A DNA stretch of 64,000 nucleotides from Psychrobacter glacincola (lineage in GTDB: Bacteria; Pseudomonadota; Gammaproteobacteria; Pseudomonadales; Moraxellaceae). Positions 18,849-27,584 of this stretch are shown here, piece by piece. Under the pieces are notes generated by a model that was not told where the DNA came from, made no database searches, and worked only from the letters and a program-made list of their open reading frames with translations. Position 1 is the first letter of the stretch; the number at the start of each line of letters is the position of its first letter. The stretch covers positions 372,001-436,000 of the forward strand of contig NZ_CAJGZH010000002.1 in NCBI RefSeq assembly GCF_904846075.1, given 5' to 3'. Position numbers and translations under genes: made by a program.

Positions 18849-19262
18849 TTAAACCACGGTCACATGCAAACGTGCATCGACATTACCGCGAGTAGCATTA
18901 GAGTATGGGCAAATTTGGTGAGCTGTTTCGACCAGTGTTTGCGCTTGAGCCTCATCAATGCCCGACACTTCAACATATAAATCTATATCTAAGTTATAGC
19001 TACCATCGGCTTTCATACCAATACCCACTTGGGTCGAGGTTTTTGAGGCAGTGATTGGCAGTTTCATTTGCTGGGCGGTCAGATTTAAAGCACTATCAAA
19101 ACAAGCCGCGTAACCCATTGCAAAAAGCTGCTCTGGATTAACCCCTTCCTTGTCTGTTTCTTGAAAAGAGACCAAATCAAAACCTAGCGAACCATCGTCA
19201 AGACCTGTATGGCCAGAACGACCACCCGTTGCCGTTGCTCGCGTTTTATAGAAAATTTTCAT
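18849..19262 (-). CDS. ohr: organic hydroperoxide resistance protein (OsmC/Ohr family)
   Basis: This 137-aa thiol peroxidase reduces organic hydroperoxides. The two catalytic cysteines are in place: C54 in GYAACFDSALNL and C118 in HQICPYSNATRGN, and the N-terminal FYKTRATATGGRSG segment is typical of Ohr rather than OsmC. I start it at the second of two adjacent ATGs (19262), because AAGGA is 7 bases upstream of it. Upstream, divergent, is an AraC-type regulator separated by a 36-bp palindrome. The usual ohr regulator is the MarR-type OhrR, which is absent here. That makes the AraC protein a candidate regulator, though this is inference. Confidence 0.93.
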   Translation of the reverse strand: MKIFYKTRATATGGRSGHTGLDDGSLGFDLVSFQETDKEGVNPEQLFAMGYAACFDSALNLTAQQMKLPITASKTSTQVGIGMKADGSYNLDIDLYVEVSGIDEAQAQTLVETAHQICPYSNATRGNVDARLHVTVV

Positions 19263-19390
19263 CATATATTCCTTATGGATTGGCATATTGTTGGTATTGG
19301 GCAATACGCTGCAAATCAATCTTGCTGCGTTTTGATGCCATCATTATAGAAGTGAGCACGCTAATCCAGTAGAGCATTACTCCAGAATCC

Positions 19391-19426
19391 TTGCCTAATC
19401 CTATAAATATTTATATCATTAGGCAA
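19391..19426. promoter_or_regulatory. 36-bp palindrome with promoter elements between ohr and the AraC gene
   Basis: Nine-base arms TTGCCTAAT and ATTAGGCAA flank a 14-bp self-complementary AT core, with one 2-bp non-symmetric step on each side. TTGCCT (19391-19396) and TATCAT (19414-19419) are spaced by 17 bp and would form a sigma-70 promoter reading into the AraC gene. The symmetry offers a weaker -35 for ohr. It looks like a dimeric-regulator operator. Confidence 0.6.
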
Positions 19427-19447
19427 ATTATAAAGTAAGCATAAATC

Positions 19448-20305
19448 ATGAAAACAAAAACGGTAGAGCAGCTACTTAGTATGTTACCCAAAAACCAAAC
19501 CATCGAATCAGACATTTCAGGCTTGTTTTTTTATTGTGCCGACACACCAAGAAAGACTATCAGCTATATCCAAGAACCTAGTATATGTATCGTCCTACAA
19601 GGCACGCGTGAAATTTACTTAGGTACAGATTGCCAGAAATTTGATGACAGCAGTCTGATGTTCTGCCCTGTCAATATTCCTATAAACATGCATATCAAAC
19701 ACGCCACTGTAGAGAAGCCTGTCATCGTATTGTCTATGAAATTAAATCTGGCGCTCATTCGTGAGGTCATGGCGCAAATACCCCCTCAGAAAAATGCCGA
19801 TTATGAGCATCAAGGTATAAAATGGCCATTAGAAGACACCATATTAACCGCATTCGAACGGCTGATAGACTTGCTTAATTATCCAAATGATATAGAGTTT
19901 TTATCACCTTTAATTCAGCAAGAGATTTATTATCGTCTGCTCTCAGCACAGCAAGGTCATAAGCTTCGGCAACTGATGGTTAACGGCAGTCACACCCACC
20001 GTATTGCCCAAGCTACCGATTGGCTAAAAGCGCATTTAGAAGAGCCCGTCATCATAGAAGATTTGGCCAGTCGCTGCGGTATGAGTGTTTCGGGATTTCA
20101 TCAACATTTTAAAGAAATCACTCAACTAAGCCCGCTTCAATATCAAAAAAGCCTACGATTGATGAAAGCGCGGCAGCTTATTCAACTCGGCGAGGCACAA
20201 GTATCGCAAATCGCCATGCAAGTAGGCTATGAAAGTCCCAGCCAATTTAGCCGTGAATATAAGCGGCTATTTGGAGTAAGCCCAAGCAGTGAGTTAAATA
20301 TCTAG
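19448..20305 (+). CDS. AraC-family transcriptional regulator (AraC_N type)
   Basis: This 285-aa protein has an N-terminal cupin-like domain of the AraC_N type (FFYCADTPRKTISYIQEPSICIVLQGTREIYLG). Two C-terminal helix-turn-helix motifs follow: EDLASRCGMSVSGFHQHFKEIT and VSQIAMQVGYESPSQFSREYKRLFG. Members of this subgroup often regulate adjacent oxidoreductase or stress genes. It is divergent from ohr, sharing a 185-bp intergenic region with a palindrome, so it may control ohr or itself. No strong Shine-Dalgarno precedes the ATG; the upstream stretch AAGTAAG is the best candidate. Confidence 0.92.
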   Translation: MKTKTVEQLLSMLPKNQTIESDISGLFFYCADTPRKTISYIQEPSICIVLQGTREIYLGTDCQKFDDSSLMFCPVNIPINMHIKHATVEKPVIVLSMKLNLALIREVMAQIPPQKNADYEHQGIKWPLEDTILTAFERLIDLLNYPNDIEFLSPLIQQEIYYRLLSAQQGHKLRQLMVNGSHTHRIAQATDWLKAHLEEPVIIEDLASRCGMSVSGFHQHFKEITQLSPLQYQKSLRLMKARQLIQLGEAQVSQIAMQVGYESPSQFSREYKRLFGVSPSSELNI

Positions 20306-20583
20306 AATGAGGCTTCTACTATAATGGTTTCTGACTAGGGCAATCCCTCTGCGTCTTGACAGCTTCATAAGCAACTGCGTACACAATGTAATTATCTGTT
20401 TAACAGATTCCTACACCCTCCCTCTTTCCAGCCAAACAAACGACGAAATATCTTACCCAAGAAAAAAACAGTTGACTTGGTCTATATATTCATATTATAA
20501 CATATATAATATATTCATAATTTAGCAACTATTATAATAATTTTTCTACGTGTGATCGTCAGAATATTTCGGGAGGCACTAAC

Positions 20584-20913
20584 ATGATTCGTTTAAGCTA
20601 TACTCTCAAATGCTGGGCATTGGGTGTCACTTATTTTTTGGTGTTTTATTTTATGGTGGTCATGAGCGACCCTGGTTTTAGCAAGTATATTTATATGCTG
20701 GCACTAAGCACCTTGTTATTCCCTGTAGCTAAGCGTGCAGTCGATGTCATGACGGACTTTTTTACACCAAATACCGTATTATTTAACGGATTATTGCCCT
20801 CATTATTGATCAACGTGGTGATCTGGATACTCACGCCATTTATTGTAGCATTGACCGTCATTGCATTCGTTCTTTATAGTATGGGCGTACTGACAGAAAA
20901 GATCAGTCACTAA
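20584..20913 (+). CDS. small membrane protein of unknown function
   Basis: This 109-aa protein is hydrophobic, with about three membrane segments (residues 10-28, 36-52 and 72-100), and matches no family I recognise. A strong ribosome binding site, GGGAGG, precedes the ATG by about 7 bases. The inside loop has AKRAVDVMTDFF. It is a single-gene unit: 278 bp of non-coding DNA lies upstream, including an AT-rich stretch at about 20490-20550 likely to carry the promoter, and a terminator follows 25 bases after the stop. Confidence 0.75.
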   Translation: MIRLSYTLKCWALGVTYFLVFYFMVVMSDPGFSKYIYMLALSTLLFPVAKRAVDVMTDFFTPNTVLFNGLLPSLLINVVIWILTPFIVALTVIAFVLYSMGVLTEKISH

Positions 20914-20937
20914 CTTTATCTAGGTGCTAATTTTTAG

Positions 20938-20971
20938 AGCAAAGGTCACATGAAGTCGCCTTTGCTTTTTT
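20938..20971 (+). terminator. terminator after the small membrane protein gene
   Basis: An 8-bp stem (AGCAAAGG at 20938-20945, CCTTTGCT at 20959-20966) followed by a T-run. Confidence 0.8.
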
Positions 20972-21068
20972 GTTTCATAAAAGATTTATCCGTTGCAGCA
21001 AAACAATGACACTCAAAAGCGGTGCAATAAGACAAATAAAACGATAAAACCCGCATCTTGGTTATGAT

Positions 21069-21095
21069 GCGTCTTCTTTTGTCGCGAGAAGACGC
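21069..21095. repeat. strong 9-bp hairpin upstream of the mini-gene
   Basis: GCGTCTTCT (21069-21077) and AGAAGACGC (21087-21095) pair perfectly around a 9-nt loop. No T-run follows, so it is not a terminator. It may be a structured leader or a regulatory site of the mini-gene at 21153. Confidence 0.5.
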
Positions 21096-21152
21096 AAGAG
21101 ACTGGTGGCAGTGTATATGACATTGTATTAGAAAAAAACGAGGGATAAAGAG

Positions 21153-21215
21153 ATGCTAAACGATAGCTTGTCTCCTTCCGATATGGTGTATTCAGAATTT
21201 AGGGCTTTACTATAA
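21153..21215 (+). CDS. candidate 20-codon mini-gene
   Basis: A complete open frame of 20 codons plus stop runs from ATG at 21153 to TAA at 21215 and would encode MLNDSLSPSDMVYSEFRALL. AGGGA at 21141-21145 is 7 bases before the ATG. A 21-bp terminator-like hairpin begins 13 bases after the stop, and a strong hairpin lies 57 bases upstream. Nothing else in this 597-bp gap explains a terminator. I infer a short protein gene or a leader peptide; without conservation data it might equally be a stable small RNA with a chance frame. Confidence 0.4.
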   Translation: MLNDSLSPSDMVYSEFRALL

Positions 21216-21228
21216 TTTATCTTTAGTT

Positions 21229-21276
21229 CAATAAAAAAGGTTGGGTTAGCGATTACTAATCTAGCCTTTTTTATTG
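21229..21276 (+). terminator. long-stem terminator after the mini-gene
   Basis: 21-nt arms (21229-21249 and 21256-21276) pair throughout if G-U pairs are allowed, with a 6-nt loop and a T-rich 3' arm. The minus strand also shows a T-run, so it could also stop antisense transcripts from hrpA. Confidence 0.75.
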
Positions 21277-21510
21277 TTTGAATCAGAATGTATAGGCGAT
21301 ACTAAATAAACAATATTATGATACAGCGTGACTGCTACAAACTTTTTTGCTTGCTTTGCCTGCGCAGAGAGAAGCTACTCAAATTTACAACAGTCATACG
21401 GCATCTCTTTTATATTGACATGACTATAGCAGGAATAACTCCAAGAGATACGGCATTCAAAATCGATGGGTTACGAATTTTCTGATCCATTCTAAAAGCC
21501 TAACGCTATC

Positions 21511-24500
21511 CTAACTCATTTTATCCCACATCTTGCTTAGACGTTTTGGTGACACCGCCATACGGGTTTTCATCGGTTGCGCGAATAGCTGAATGCGATA
21601 CTCCTCGACCATCCAGCGGTACTCACTAATGGCTTTATCATTGGCGCGATTCGCCAGCCGCTCCATATGTACATCAAGCGCGTATACTCCTTCGAGATCA
21701 GATTCGAGATTGTGCTCAAGCCGTTCGATACGAATTTCAAGCGCCTCTAGATAGCGCGGATACTGCTGCCAATGGCTATAATCCATACGATAAACAAAAT
21801 CAGCCAAGTGCAAATCTTCTAACTGGTCTTCGATATCTTCGATAGACTCACCAAATACCTCTCGATCGAGCATGAGTAAGCTTTGGCGAATACGTTGCCA
21901 GCGAGTATAGACATTTTTAAGGATTTTTATGACGTTTTGACCTGTCAATAGAAAGTTACCCGAAACCACTTCCAAGGTTTTCTCGTACTCTTCTGGTGTA
22001 AAGGGTAATTCTTCAGCAAGGGCTACAGCACTATCATCAGCGCTTTCAGGCAAATCAGCACTGTGATCAAATAACACATAATGCTCTTCAAGCGACGCGT
22101 CCAATGCCGCGTCGATAACGATGGTTTTTAGCTTCTCCATATCACCAAGTGGGGCAAACGCCAATTTAAATATTTTGTCGATTTGGCTGGTCAGCTGTTT
22201 TTTCTTCGCACCAAGCTTACCTTTTATTAAGGTCAAAACGCCAATACGGTGCGCCTGTAACGCCGCATTGACATCGGTATATTGATGGATGGATACCGCC
22301 TCGCCTGCTTCATCAGCAACCAAAGCAGCAAACTGCTTCATTACTACTCCTGCACTATGATGGTTTTTACTAAAGGCAAAATGCTCAGGGAATTCGGTGT
22401 GCGTACCTTGCTGCTCATTCACCGCTTGTCTAGTCTCAGAAGCGTGGCGAATCTGTAGCGTTTGCAGGTCGCGACCCTTTTCGATAATACGATTTTTGTC
22501 ATCGACCACACAGATTTGTGGCTGCAAATATCGATCAATGCTGGAAGGATTAAAGCTATCAGGCGTCACTGACATAACGCCGCGACGGTTGAGCGCTTGG
22601 CAAAGCTGCTTAAGCAGTCCTTGTCCACCAGCAGGTTGCAATTCATCAAACAAACTATCGGCAGTATCAGGAATCGGTACAATTTGACGGCGGATATCTT
22701 TAGGTAGTGACTTGAGCAACTGCAACACCAACTCATAACGCCAACCCGGTACGCCCCATAATAATTCGATCGCATCAAGCTGCGGTAGCGCGGCAAGTGG
22801 CACACGAATGGTCACGCCATCATCATCGCTTGACGGATCAAAGACATAACGTAGCGGTAGTTTTAAATCGCCCAATTTCCACACTTCTGGAAAATCGCCT
22901 GTGGTCGGTGCTTGGCTATTGAGCACGTCATCATCGGTAAAGAATAGATATTTGGCATCGGTTTTTTCAACCTCGGCACGCCAATCTTCAAAGGCTTTGC
23001 GACTGGCAATATGCTCAGGGATTTTTTTATCATAAAACTGATACAACGCCTCTTCATCCACCAACAAATCACGGCGGCGTAATTTATCTTCAATGCGCTC
23101 GATATCGGCAATTTTATCCATATTATGCTGTAAGAATGGCGCTTGACGCCCCAAGTTACCAGTCACCAGACCATCACGGATAAATATTTCTCGTGACTCA
23201 ACTAAGTTCACTTGCTCATAATTGGTCAGCTGCTTACTGATAATTATGAGACCAAACAAACTAATCTGCGCATAGGCTTTAACCCGTCCGGTCTTCTTCG
23301 ACCAATGCGGCTCAAAGTAGTGATACTTTAATAAGTTACCAGCGGCTGAGATAATCCATTCAGGTTCAATTTTGGCAACAGTGCGCATAAAGACTTGTGA
23401 GGTTTCGACCACTTCAAAAGCCATTACCCAAGGTGGTACTTGTTTAAATACTGTACTGGCTGGGAATATTTTGGCTTTTTGCTGGCGCGCCGCTAAGTAT
23501 TCACCACGATTTTCAGTTTTATGCGCAATCGTAGACAACAAGCCTGTCAATAATGCGCGGTGTAAATTGGCATATTTAACGGCCTTGAGGTCTTCATCTT
23601 CGATCGCGGTAGGATCGCTGGTCATATTTTCTAACGAAGCATTTTTATCAGTAGCTTTTGCCTCTTTAACATCCGTCAGCTTAAGTTCTGTGACCATTTG
23701 TACTAACTGACGATGGGTTTGACTCCACTCACGTACACGCGGGAAGCTCAAATAGTTTTTCTTCGTAAACTGCTTTCGCTGATTACCAGACAACTTATTG
23801 CCGTCTTCATCTTTTTCAAATAGCGCTTTCCACAGACTTAGATAGAATAAAAAGTCAGAATCATCTTGTCTAAATTCCGCATGCTTTTGATCGGCTTGTT
23901 GGCGTTTATTGGCAGGACGCTCGCGTGGGTCCTGTACAGCAAGCGCAGCTACTACAATAAGCATTTCACGGATACAATCAAAATCACTACCCGCAACCAA
24001 CATACGTGCCAGTCTTGGATCGATTGGCATACGTGCCATTTTTTGCCCAGTGGGCGTCAGGCTTAAATGATCGAGACCTTTTTTTGGTTTTGGCTTATTG
24101 TTTTGATGAGCAGAAGTTGCTTCGCTTTTAGAAGTAATAGCGCCTAGCTCATCGAGCAATTTATGACCATCAGTAACCAAGCGACTGTCAGGCGGCTCAA
24201 TAAAGGCAAAATCATCAACGCTACCTAAACGAAGATTGGCCATTTGTAAAATAACCGAGGCTAAGTTAGTTCGCAAAATTTCAGGTTCAGTAAACTCCGG
24301 ACGACCAGTAAAATCTTCTTCGCTATACAGACGAATACAAACCCCTGGTGCAACACGACCACAACGACCTTTACGCTGATTGGCAGCGGCTTGCGAGATC
24401 GCCTCAATCGGTAGACGCTGTACGCGTGAGCGATACGAATAACGCGAAATCCGCGCAAAACCCAAATCAATCACATAGCGGATACCCGGTACGGTCAATG

Positions 24501-25797
24501 CAGTCTCGGCAACGTTGGTCGCGATAACGATACGCCTGCCACGACCTGATGGCTGAAAGATACGCTGCTGCTCTTCATAAGTCTGCCGTGCAAATAGTGG
24601 CAAGACTTCTGTATGCTTTGGCCCATGACGCTCAAGCACCTCTTGTAGCTCACGAATCTCAGCTTCTGTGGCGGCAAATATGAGAATGTCCGCTTGATCG
24701 GCATGACCTTTATTTTGTGCATCGCTAAAGCATTCTTCGACGGCGGCCACGACCGCACGTGGCAGATTTTCTTCAAAGTCATCGTAGCTGTCATCATCTG
24801 AGCTGTTCACTGGCTCATCGGTAAGCGGACGGTAACGAACTTCAACAGGAAAACTACGACCTTCGACATTGAAAATAGGCGCAGGCACATTGCGTTTTAG
24901 CTTATTATCATAGCGGCTAAAATATTCACTAAAGCGTTTGGTATCAAGTGTTGCTGAGGTAATAATCACTTTTAAATCAGGACGTTTGGGCAGTAGCTTT
25001 TTCAGATACCCCATAATAAAATCGATGTTTAAGCTACGCTCATGCGCTTCATCAATAATGATAGTATCGTATTTACTCAAGAACCGATCATGCCCCAATT
25101 CAGCCAGCAAGATACCATCGGTCATGAGTTTAACAACAGATTGCGCCGTACCCTGCTCATTAAAGCGAATCTTGAAGCTGACAGTATTACCGAGCTGCTC
25201 GCCCAATTCTTCAGCGATACGGTTTGCCACACTGCGCGCGGCCAATCGTCGAGGCTGGGTATGCCCTATCTGCCCAGTGATACCGCGACCTGCCAGCATT
25301 GCCAGCTTCGGCAATTGCGTCGTCTTACCAGAACCCGTCTCCCCTGCAACAATAATGACTTGGTTATCAATAATTGCCTGTACTAAATCTTCTGCACGTT
25401 GACTCACGGGCAAATCAAGATTCAGTTTTTCTGCCAGTTTGTCTGGAATACTATCCATACGTGCCTGCACCGCTTGCTGTGAGCGGCTTTTAATTTTTTC
25501 ATACTGCGCACGTTTTTTAGTTAGCCCATCATCCGCTTTATCGTCAGAATATTTTTTATTTTTAGCCACAGTAGCTCGCGCCAGCTCCCGCTCGAGACGA
25601 CTTAAATAATAACTGTCTTTAGCCAGTACTGGTAAATCAACAACCATGTCGGGCTGTGAAGACGCCTCATCACTGTTCGCCGTCATATTTGAATTATCAT
25701 TATTTGGGCTTGCTAACTTACTTAATTCATCGGATTTAAACACATTGGTGTTGTTTTCAGTCGGCATATTTGAGGTGTTCTTAGAAGTATTCGGCAT
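21511..25797 (-). CDS. hrpA: ATP-dependent RNA helicase HrpA
   Basis: This 1428-aa DEAH-box helicase resolves collided or stalled ribosomes in bacteria. Walker A GETGSGKTT is at residues 152-160 and DEAH at 249-252 (IIIDEAHERSL). Motif III SATL follows, and motif VI QRKGRCGR comes after ATNVAETALT. C-terminal OB and HrpA-specific DUF3418-type regions complete a length close to E. coli HrpA (1300 aa). The first 50 residues are Asn/Ser/Thr-rich and probably disordered, which accounts for some of the extra length. The gene is monocistronic. It ends after a 230-bp non-coding stretch with no obvious terminator of its own. Confidence 0.96.
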   Translation of the reverse strand: MPNTSKNTSNMPTENNTNVFKSDELSKLASPNNDNSNMTANSDEASSQPDMVVDLPVLAKDSYYLSRLERELARATVAKNKKYSDDKADDGLTKKRAQYEKIKSRSQQAVQARMDSIPDKLAEKLNLDLPVSQRAEDLVQAIIDNQVIIVAGETGSGKTTQLPKLAMLAGRGITGQIGHTQPRRLAARSVANRIAEELGEQLGNTVSFKIRFNEQGTAQSVVKLMTDGILLAELGHDRFLSKYDTIIIDEAHERSLNIDFIMGYLKKLLPKRPDLKVIITSATLDTKRFSEYFSRYDNKLKRNVPAPIFNVEGRSFPVEVRYRPLTDEPVNSSDDDSYDDFEENLPRAVVAAVEECFSDAQNKGHADQADILIFAATEAEIRELQEVLERHGPKHTEVLPLFARQTYEEQQRIFQPSGRGRRIVIATNVAETALTVPGIRYVIDLGFARISRYSYRSRVQRLPIEAISQAAANQRKGRCGRVAPGVCIRLYSEEDFTGRPEFTEPEILRTNLASVILQMANLRLGSVDDFAFIEPPDSRLVTDGHKLLDELGAITSKSEATSAHQNNKPKPKKGLDHLSLTPTGQKMARMPIDPRLARMLVAGSDFDCIREMLIVVAALAVQDPRERPANKRQQADQKHAEFRQDDSDFLFYLSLWKALFEKDEDGNKLSGNQRKQFTKKNYLSFPRVREWSQTHRQLVQMVTELKLTDVKEAKATDKNASLENMTSDPTAIEDEDLKAVKYANLHRALLTGLLSTIAHKTENRGEYLAARQQKAKIFPASTVFKQVPPWVMAFEVVETSQVFMRTVAKIEPEWIISAAGNLLKYHYFEPHWSKKTGRVKAYAQISLFGLIIISKQLTNYEQVNLVESREIFIRDGLVTGNLGRQAPFLQHNMDKIADIERIEDKLRRRDLLVDEEALYQFYDKKIPEHIASRKAFEDWRAEVEKTDAKYLFFTDDDVLNSQAPTTGDFPEVWKLGDLKLPLRYVFDPSSDDDGVTIRVPLAALPQLDAIELLWGVPGWRYELVLQLLKSLPKDIRRQIVPIPDTADSLFDELQPAGGQGLLKQLCQALNRRGVMSVTPDSFNPSSIDRYLQPQICVVDDKNRIIEKGRDLQTLQIRHASETRQAVNEQQGTHTEFPEHFAFSKNHHSAGVVMKQFAALVADEAGEAVSIHQYTDVNAALQAHRIGVLTLIKGKLGAKKKQLTSQIDKIFKLAFAPLGDMEKLKTIVIDAALDASLEEHYVLFDHSADLPESADDSAVALAEELPFTPEEYEKTLEVVSGNFLLTGQNVIKILKNVYTRWQRIRQSLLMLDREVFGESIEDIEDQLEDLHLADFVYRMDYSHWQQYPRYLEALEIRIERLEHNLESDLEGVYALDVHMERLANRANDKAISEYRWMVEEYRIQLFAQPMKTRMAVSPKRLSKMWDKMS

Positions 25798-25899
25798 ATT
25801 TACTTAGGCTATTTATTGTTTGGAAGTGGTTAGATTATGAGGGTAATTTGGGCGTGATTCAAGGTGGTTATAGTGTTTGCTTGGCAACTATGCAGACTA

Positions 25900-26313
25900 T
25901 TATCTATTTTCAAAACGCTCAGTCAAAATATTTCTAAGCTCATCCGTCATGGGTCTAAATTTAAAATGCTTTGGCTCCATCTGAGCAATCAAAGCATACT
26001 GATCCTTTTCAATCGAGTTATTCTCACAAGAAAAATGATTCATCTCCTGACCAGTGATGGCATTAATAATATAAAAAGAAGTATCGCTATCTTCAAACTG
26101 TGTCAGCTCATAGTAATTATTCGGATCCCGCATAACGAGATTAGTACCATTAGAAAGAGTCGTATAATAGGTATCCTCAGTCGCTTGCTGCGCCTCTAAT
26201 CTTAAAGGATTGCCTTGGGTAGCGAAATAATACTTCAGCATATAACCAATATCGCTATTAATCACATCCAAACGTAAATGCTCACCCTCTTCTGTGATGC
26301 ATTGATAGATCAT
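25900..26313 (-). CDS. uncharacterised small acidic protein
   Basis: This 137-aa protein has no signal peptide or membrane helix and no motif I recognise. Its composition is acidic with many Tyr and Asn residues (NYYELTQFEDSDTSFYIIN), suggesting a small beta-rich fold. It lies on the minus strand about 100 bp upstream of hrpA. The next two upstream genes are also unknown, and 97-bp and 170-bp gaps separate them, so these may be independent units. I cannot assign a function. Confidence 0.6.
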   Translation of the reverse strand: MIYQCITEEGEHLRLDVINSDIGYMLKYYFATQGNPLRLEAQQATEDTYYTTLSNGTNLVMRDPNNYYELTQFEDSDTSFYIINAITGQEMNHFSCENNSIEKDQYALIAQMEPKHFKFRPMTDELRNILTERFENR

Positions 26314-26410
26314 AAAAGGTTCGTAAATTCGTGGTTTAGTAGTGACATTTTATCAAATTTCTCAAACCTGCCAGCCCTATTTTATTTTTGTGAATAAATT
26401 ATTTGTAAGC

Positions 26411-26728
26411 TCAAACGCTGCTTGTATAAATAATCTGTTGACGAATGGCAGCCCCCGTAAAGAAATTCTGCAACTTTTGCAATGGCAGCCTAGGAAAAGG
26501 CAGATGCAGCGAAAGTATTAACCTCTCAAACGCTACCATTTCATCAGCTAATGCTTGCGCGACGTCAGGTTGAATCTGCGGATTTTCATACACATTATCA
26601 ATTAACCAAGTGAGTTGTGGAAACTTAGCATTATCATGAATCTGATAAAGAGTGGGTAATAGCTCATCAGAAATTTGGCAACGCGATTTGCGAATCATGC
26701 CATTTTTATAGTACATATTTAAAGCCAT
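26411..26728 (-). CDS. uncharacterised 105-aa protein
   Basis: The protein begins MALNMYYKNGMIRKSR and is helical, with LPFPRLPLQKLQNFF near the C-terminus. I see no known family motif. AAGGACAG lies about 12 bases before the first ATG, with another ATG 4 codons on. It is in a run of small minus-strand genes between hrpA and the phosphoesterase gene. Confidence 0.55.
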   Translation of the reverse strand: MALNMYYKNGMIRKSRCQISDELLPTLYQIHDNAKFPQLTWLIDNVYENPQIQPDVAQALADEMVAFERLILSLHLPFPRLPLQKLQNFFTGAAIRQQIIYTSSV

Positions 26729-26899
26729 ATTAGAATCTGTCCTTAATTAAATGATGAGACTAAAAATGAAATATATTTTTGTCAGTCAAAGAGACAATTG
26801 CAGAGAATATGAACATATTGTCTAAAAACTTGCAAAGAGTGACGGAGATATAACCGCTTTTAGTCCATTAAACTCTAGTCTCGTCAATTGAGAACAAGC

Positions 26900-27493
26900 C
26901 TAGAGTAACTTCCTTAAATTCTTGATACTTAGATAACCAACATACTCTTTATCTTCGTCAGCATTTGCAAGTTCGTGACTATTATTAATCATAGGCTCAA
27001 TTAAAATCTGTATGTTTAAGACAAGGTCATTCACGTTGTATATATCATCAATATCTACCTCAAATTTATCATCGATGTGCGATGCGGCATTAAAAGGTGT
27101 GTCTTTATCTTTATAAGTAAATTGCTGATAAAACTCACTTTGCTTTGCTTGTTTAATGGCATCTGTTTGATTATCAGCAACGATAAGTAGCTTATGGTGA
27201 AACTCTTCAAAACTCCCCTGCTGATAGCCACCTAAATTAATAAAGAACAGTTTTAAACCGTTATCGTTCTCTACTTGATTGTTTGACTCAATCAATTTAA
27301 TAGTATGGTTTCCCACTTTGGTAATCGCTCTGTATGAATCAATATGCCATTTATTGTTGACTTCTGGCCAATGATTATTGATATCGTCTATCAGCTCATT
27401 TACTTTGCCAGCTACACCAAAGAAAATATCATGCTGCTCAATCAAACGACCTTTAGGGCGACCACCAAGCTGCACCATAAAGAGTGTTGGCAT
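26900..27493 (-). CDS. DUF1543-family protein with two domain copies
   Basis: This 197-aa protein starts LFMVQLGGRPKGRLIEQHDIFFGVA, the DUF1543 pattern (residues 4-29), and shows a second related copy, LFFINLGGYQQGSFEEFHH, at 82-100. Shared residues are LF, LGG, G, E and H, so an internal duplication is likely. The C-terminal 45 residues are acidic. DUF1543 proteins are of unknown function, found in Legionella, Acinetobacter and relatives, with one or two copies. No membrane or signal segment is seen. The start has no strong ribosome binding site. Neighbours are unknown genes. Confidence 0.75.
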   Translation of the reverse strand: MPTLFMVQLGGRPKGRLIEQHDIFFGVAGKVNELIDDINNHWPEVNNKWHIDSYRAITKVGNHTIKLIESNNQVENDNGLKLFFINLGGYQQGSFEEFHHKLLIVADNQTDAIKQAKQSEFYQQFTYKDKDTPFNAASHIDDKFEVDIDDIYNVNDLVLNIQILIEPMINNSHELANADEDKEYVGYLSIKNLRKLL

Positions 27494-27584
27494 CTGACGC
27501 AGTCCTTATTTAATATACAAAACTCATCGTTAGTCTAATTAATGTAATCAGCTTACTCTAAAAATATGTTGGCAAATTCTACAT

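Noticed and set aside
25900..26728. Small gene pair as a toxin-antitoxin module.
   Set aside because: The genes are 97 bp apart with no overlap, and neither carries a known toxin or antitoxin motif.
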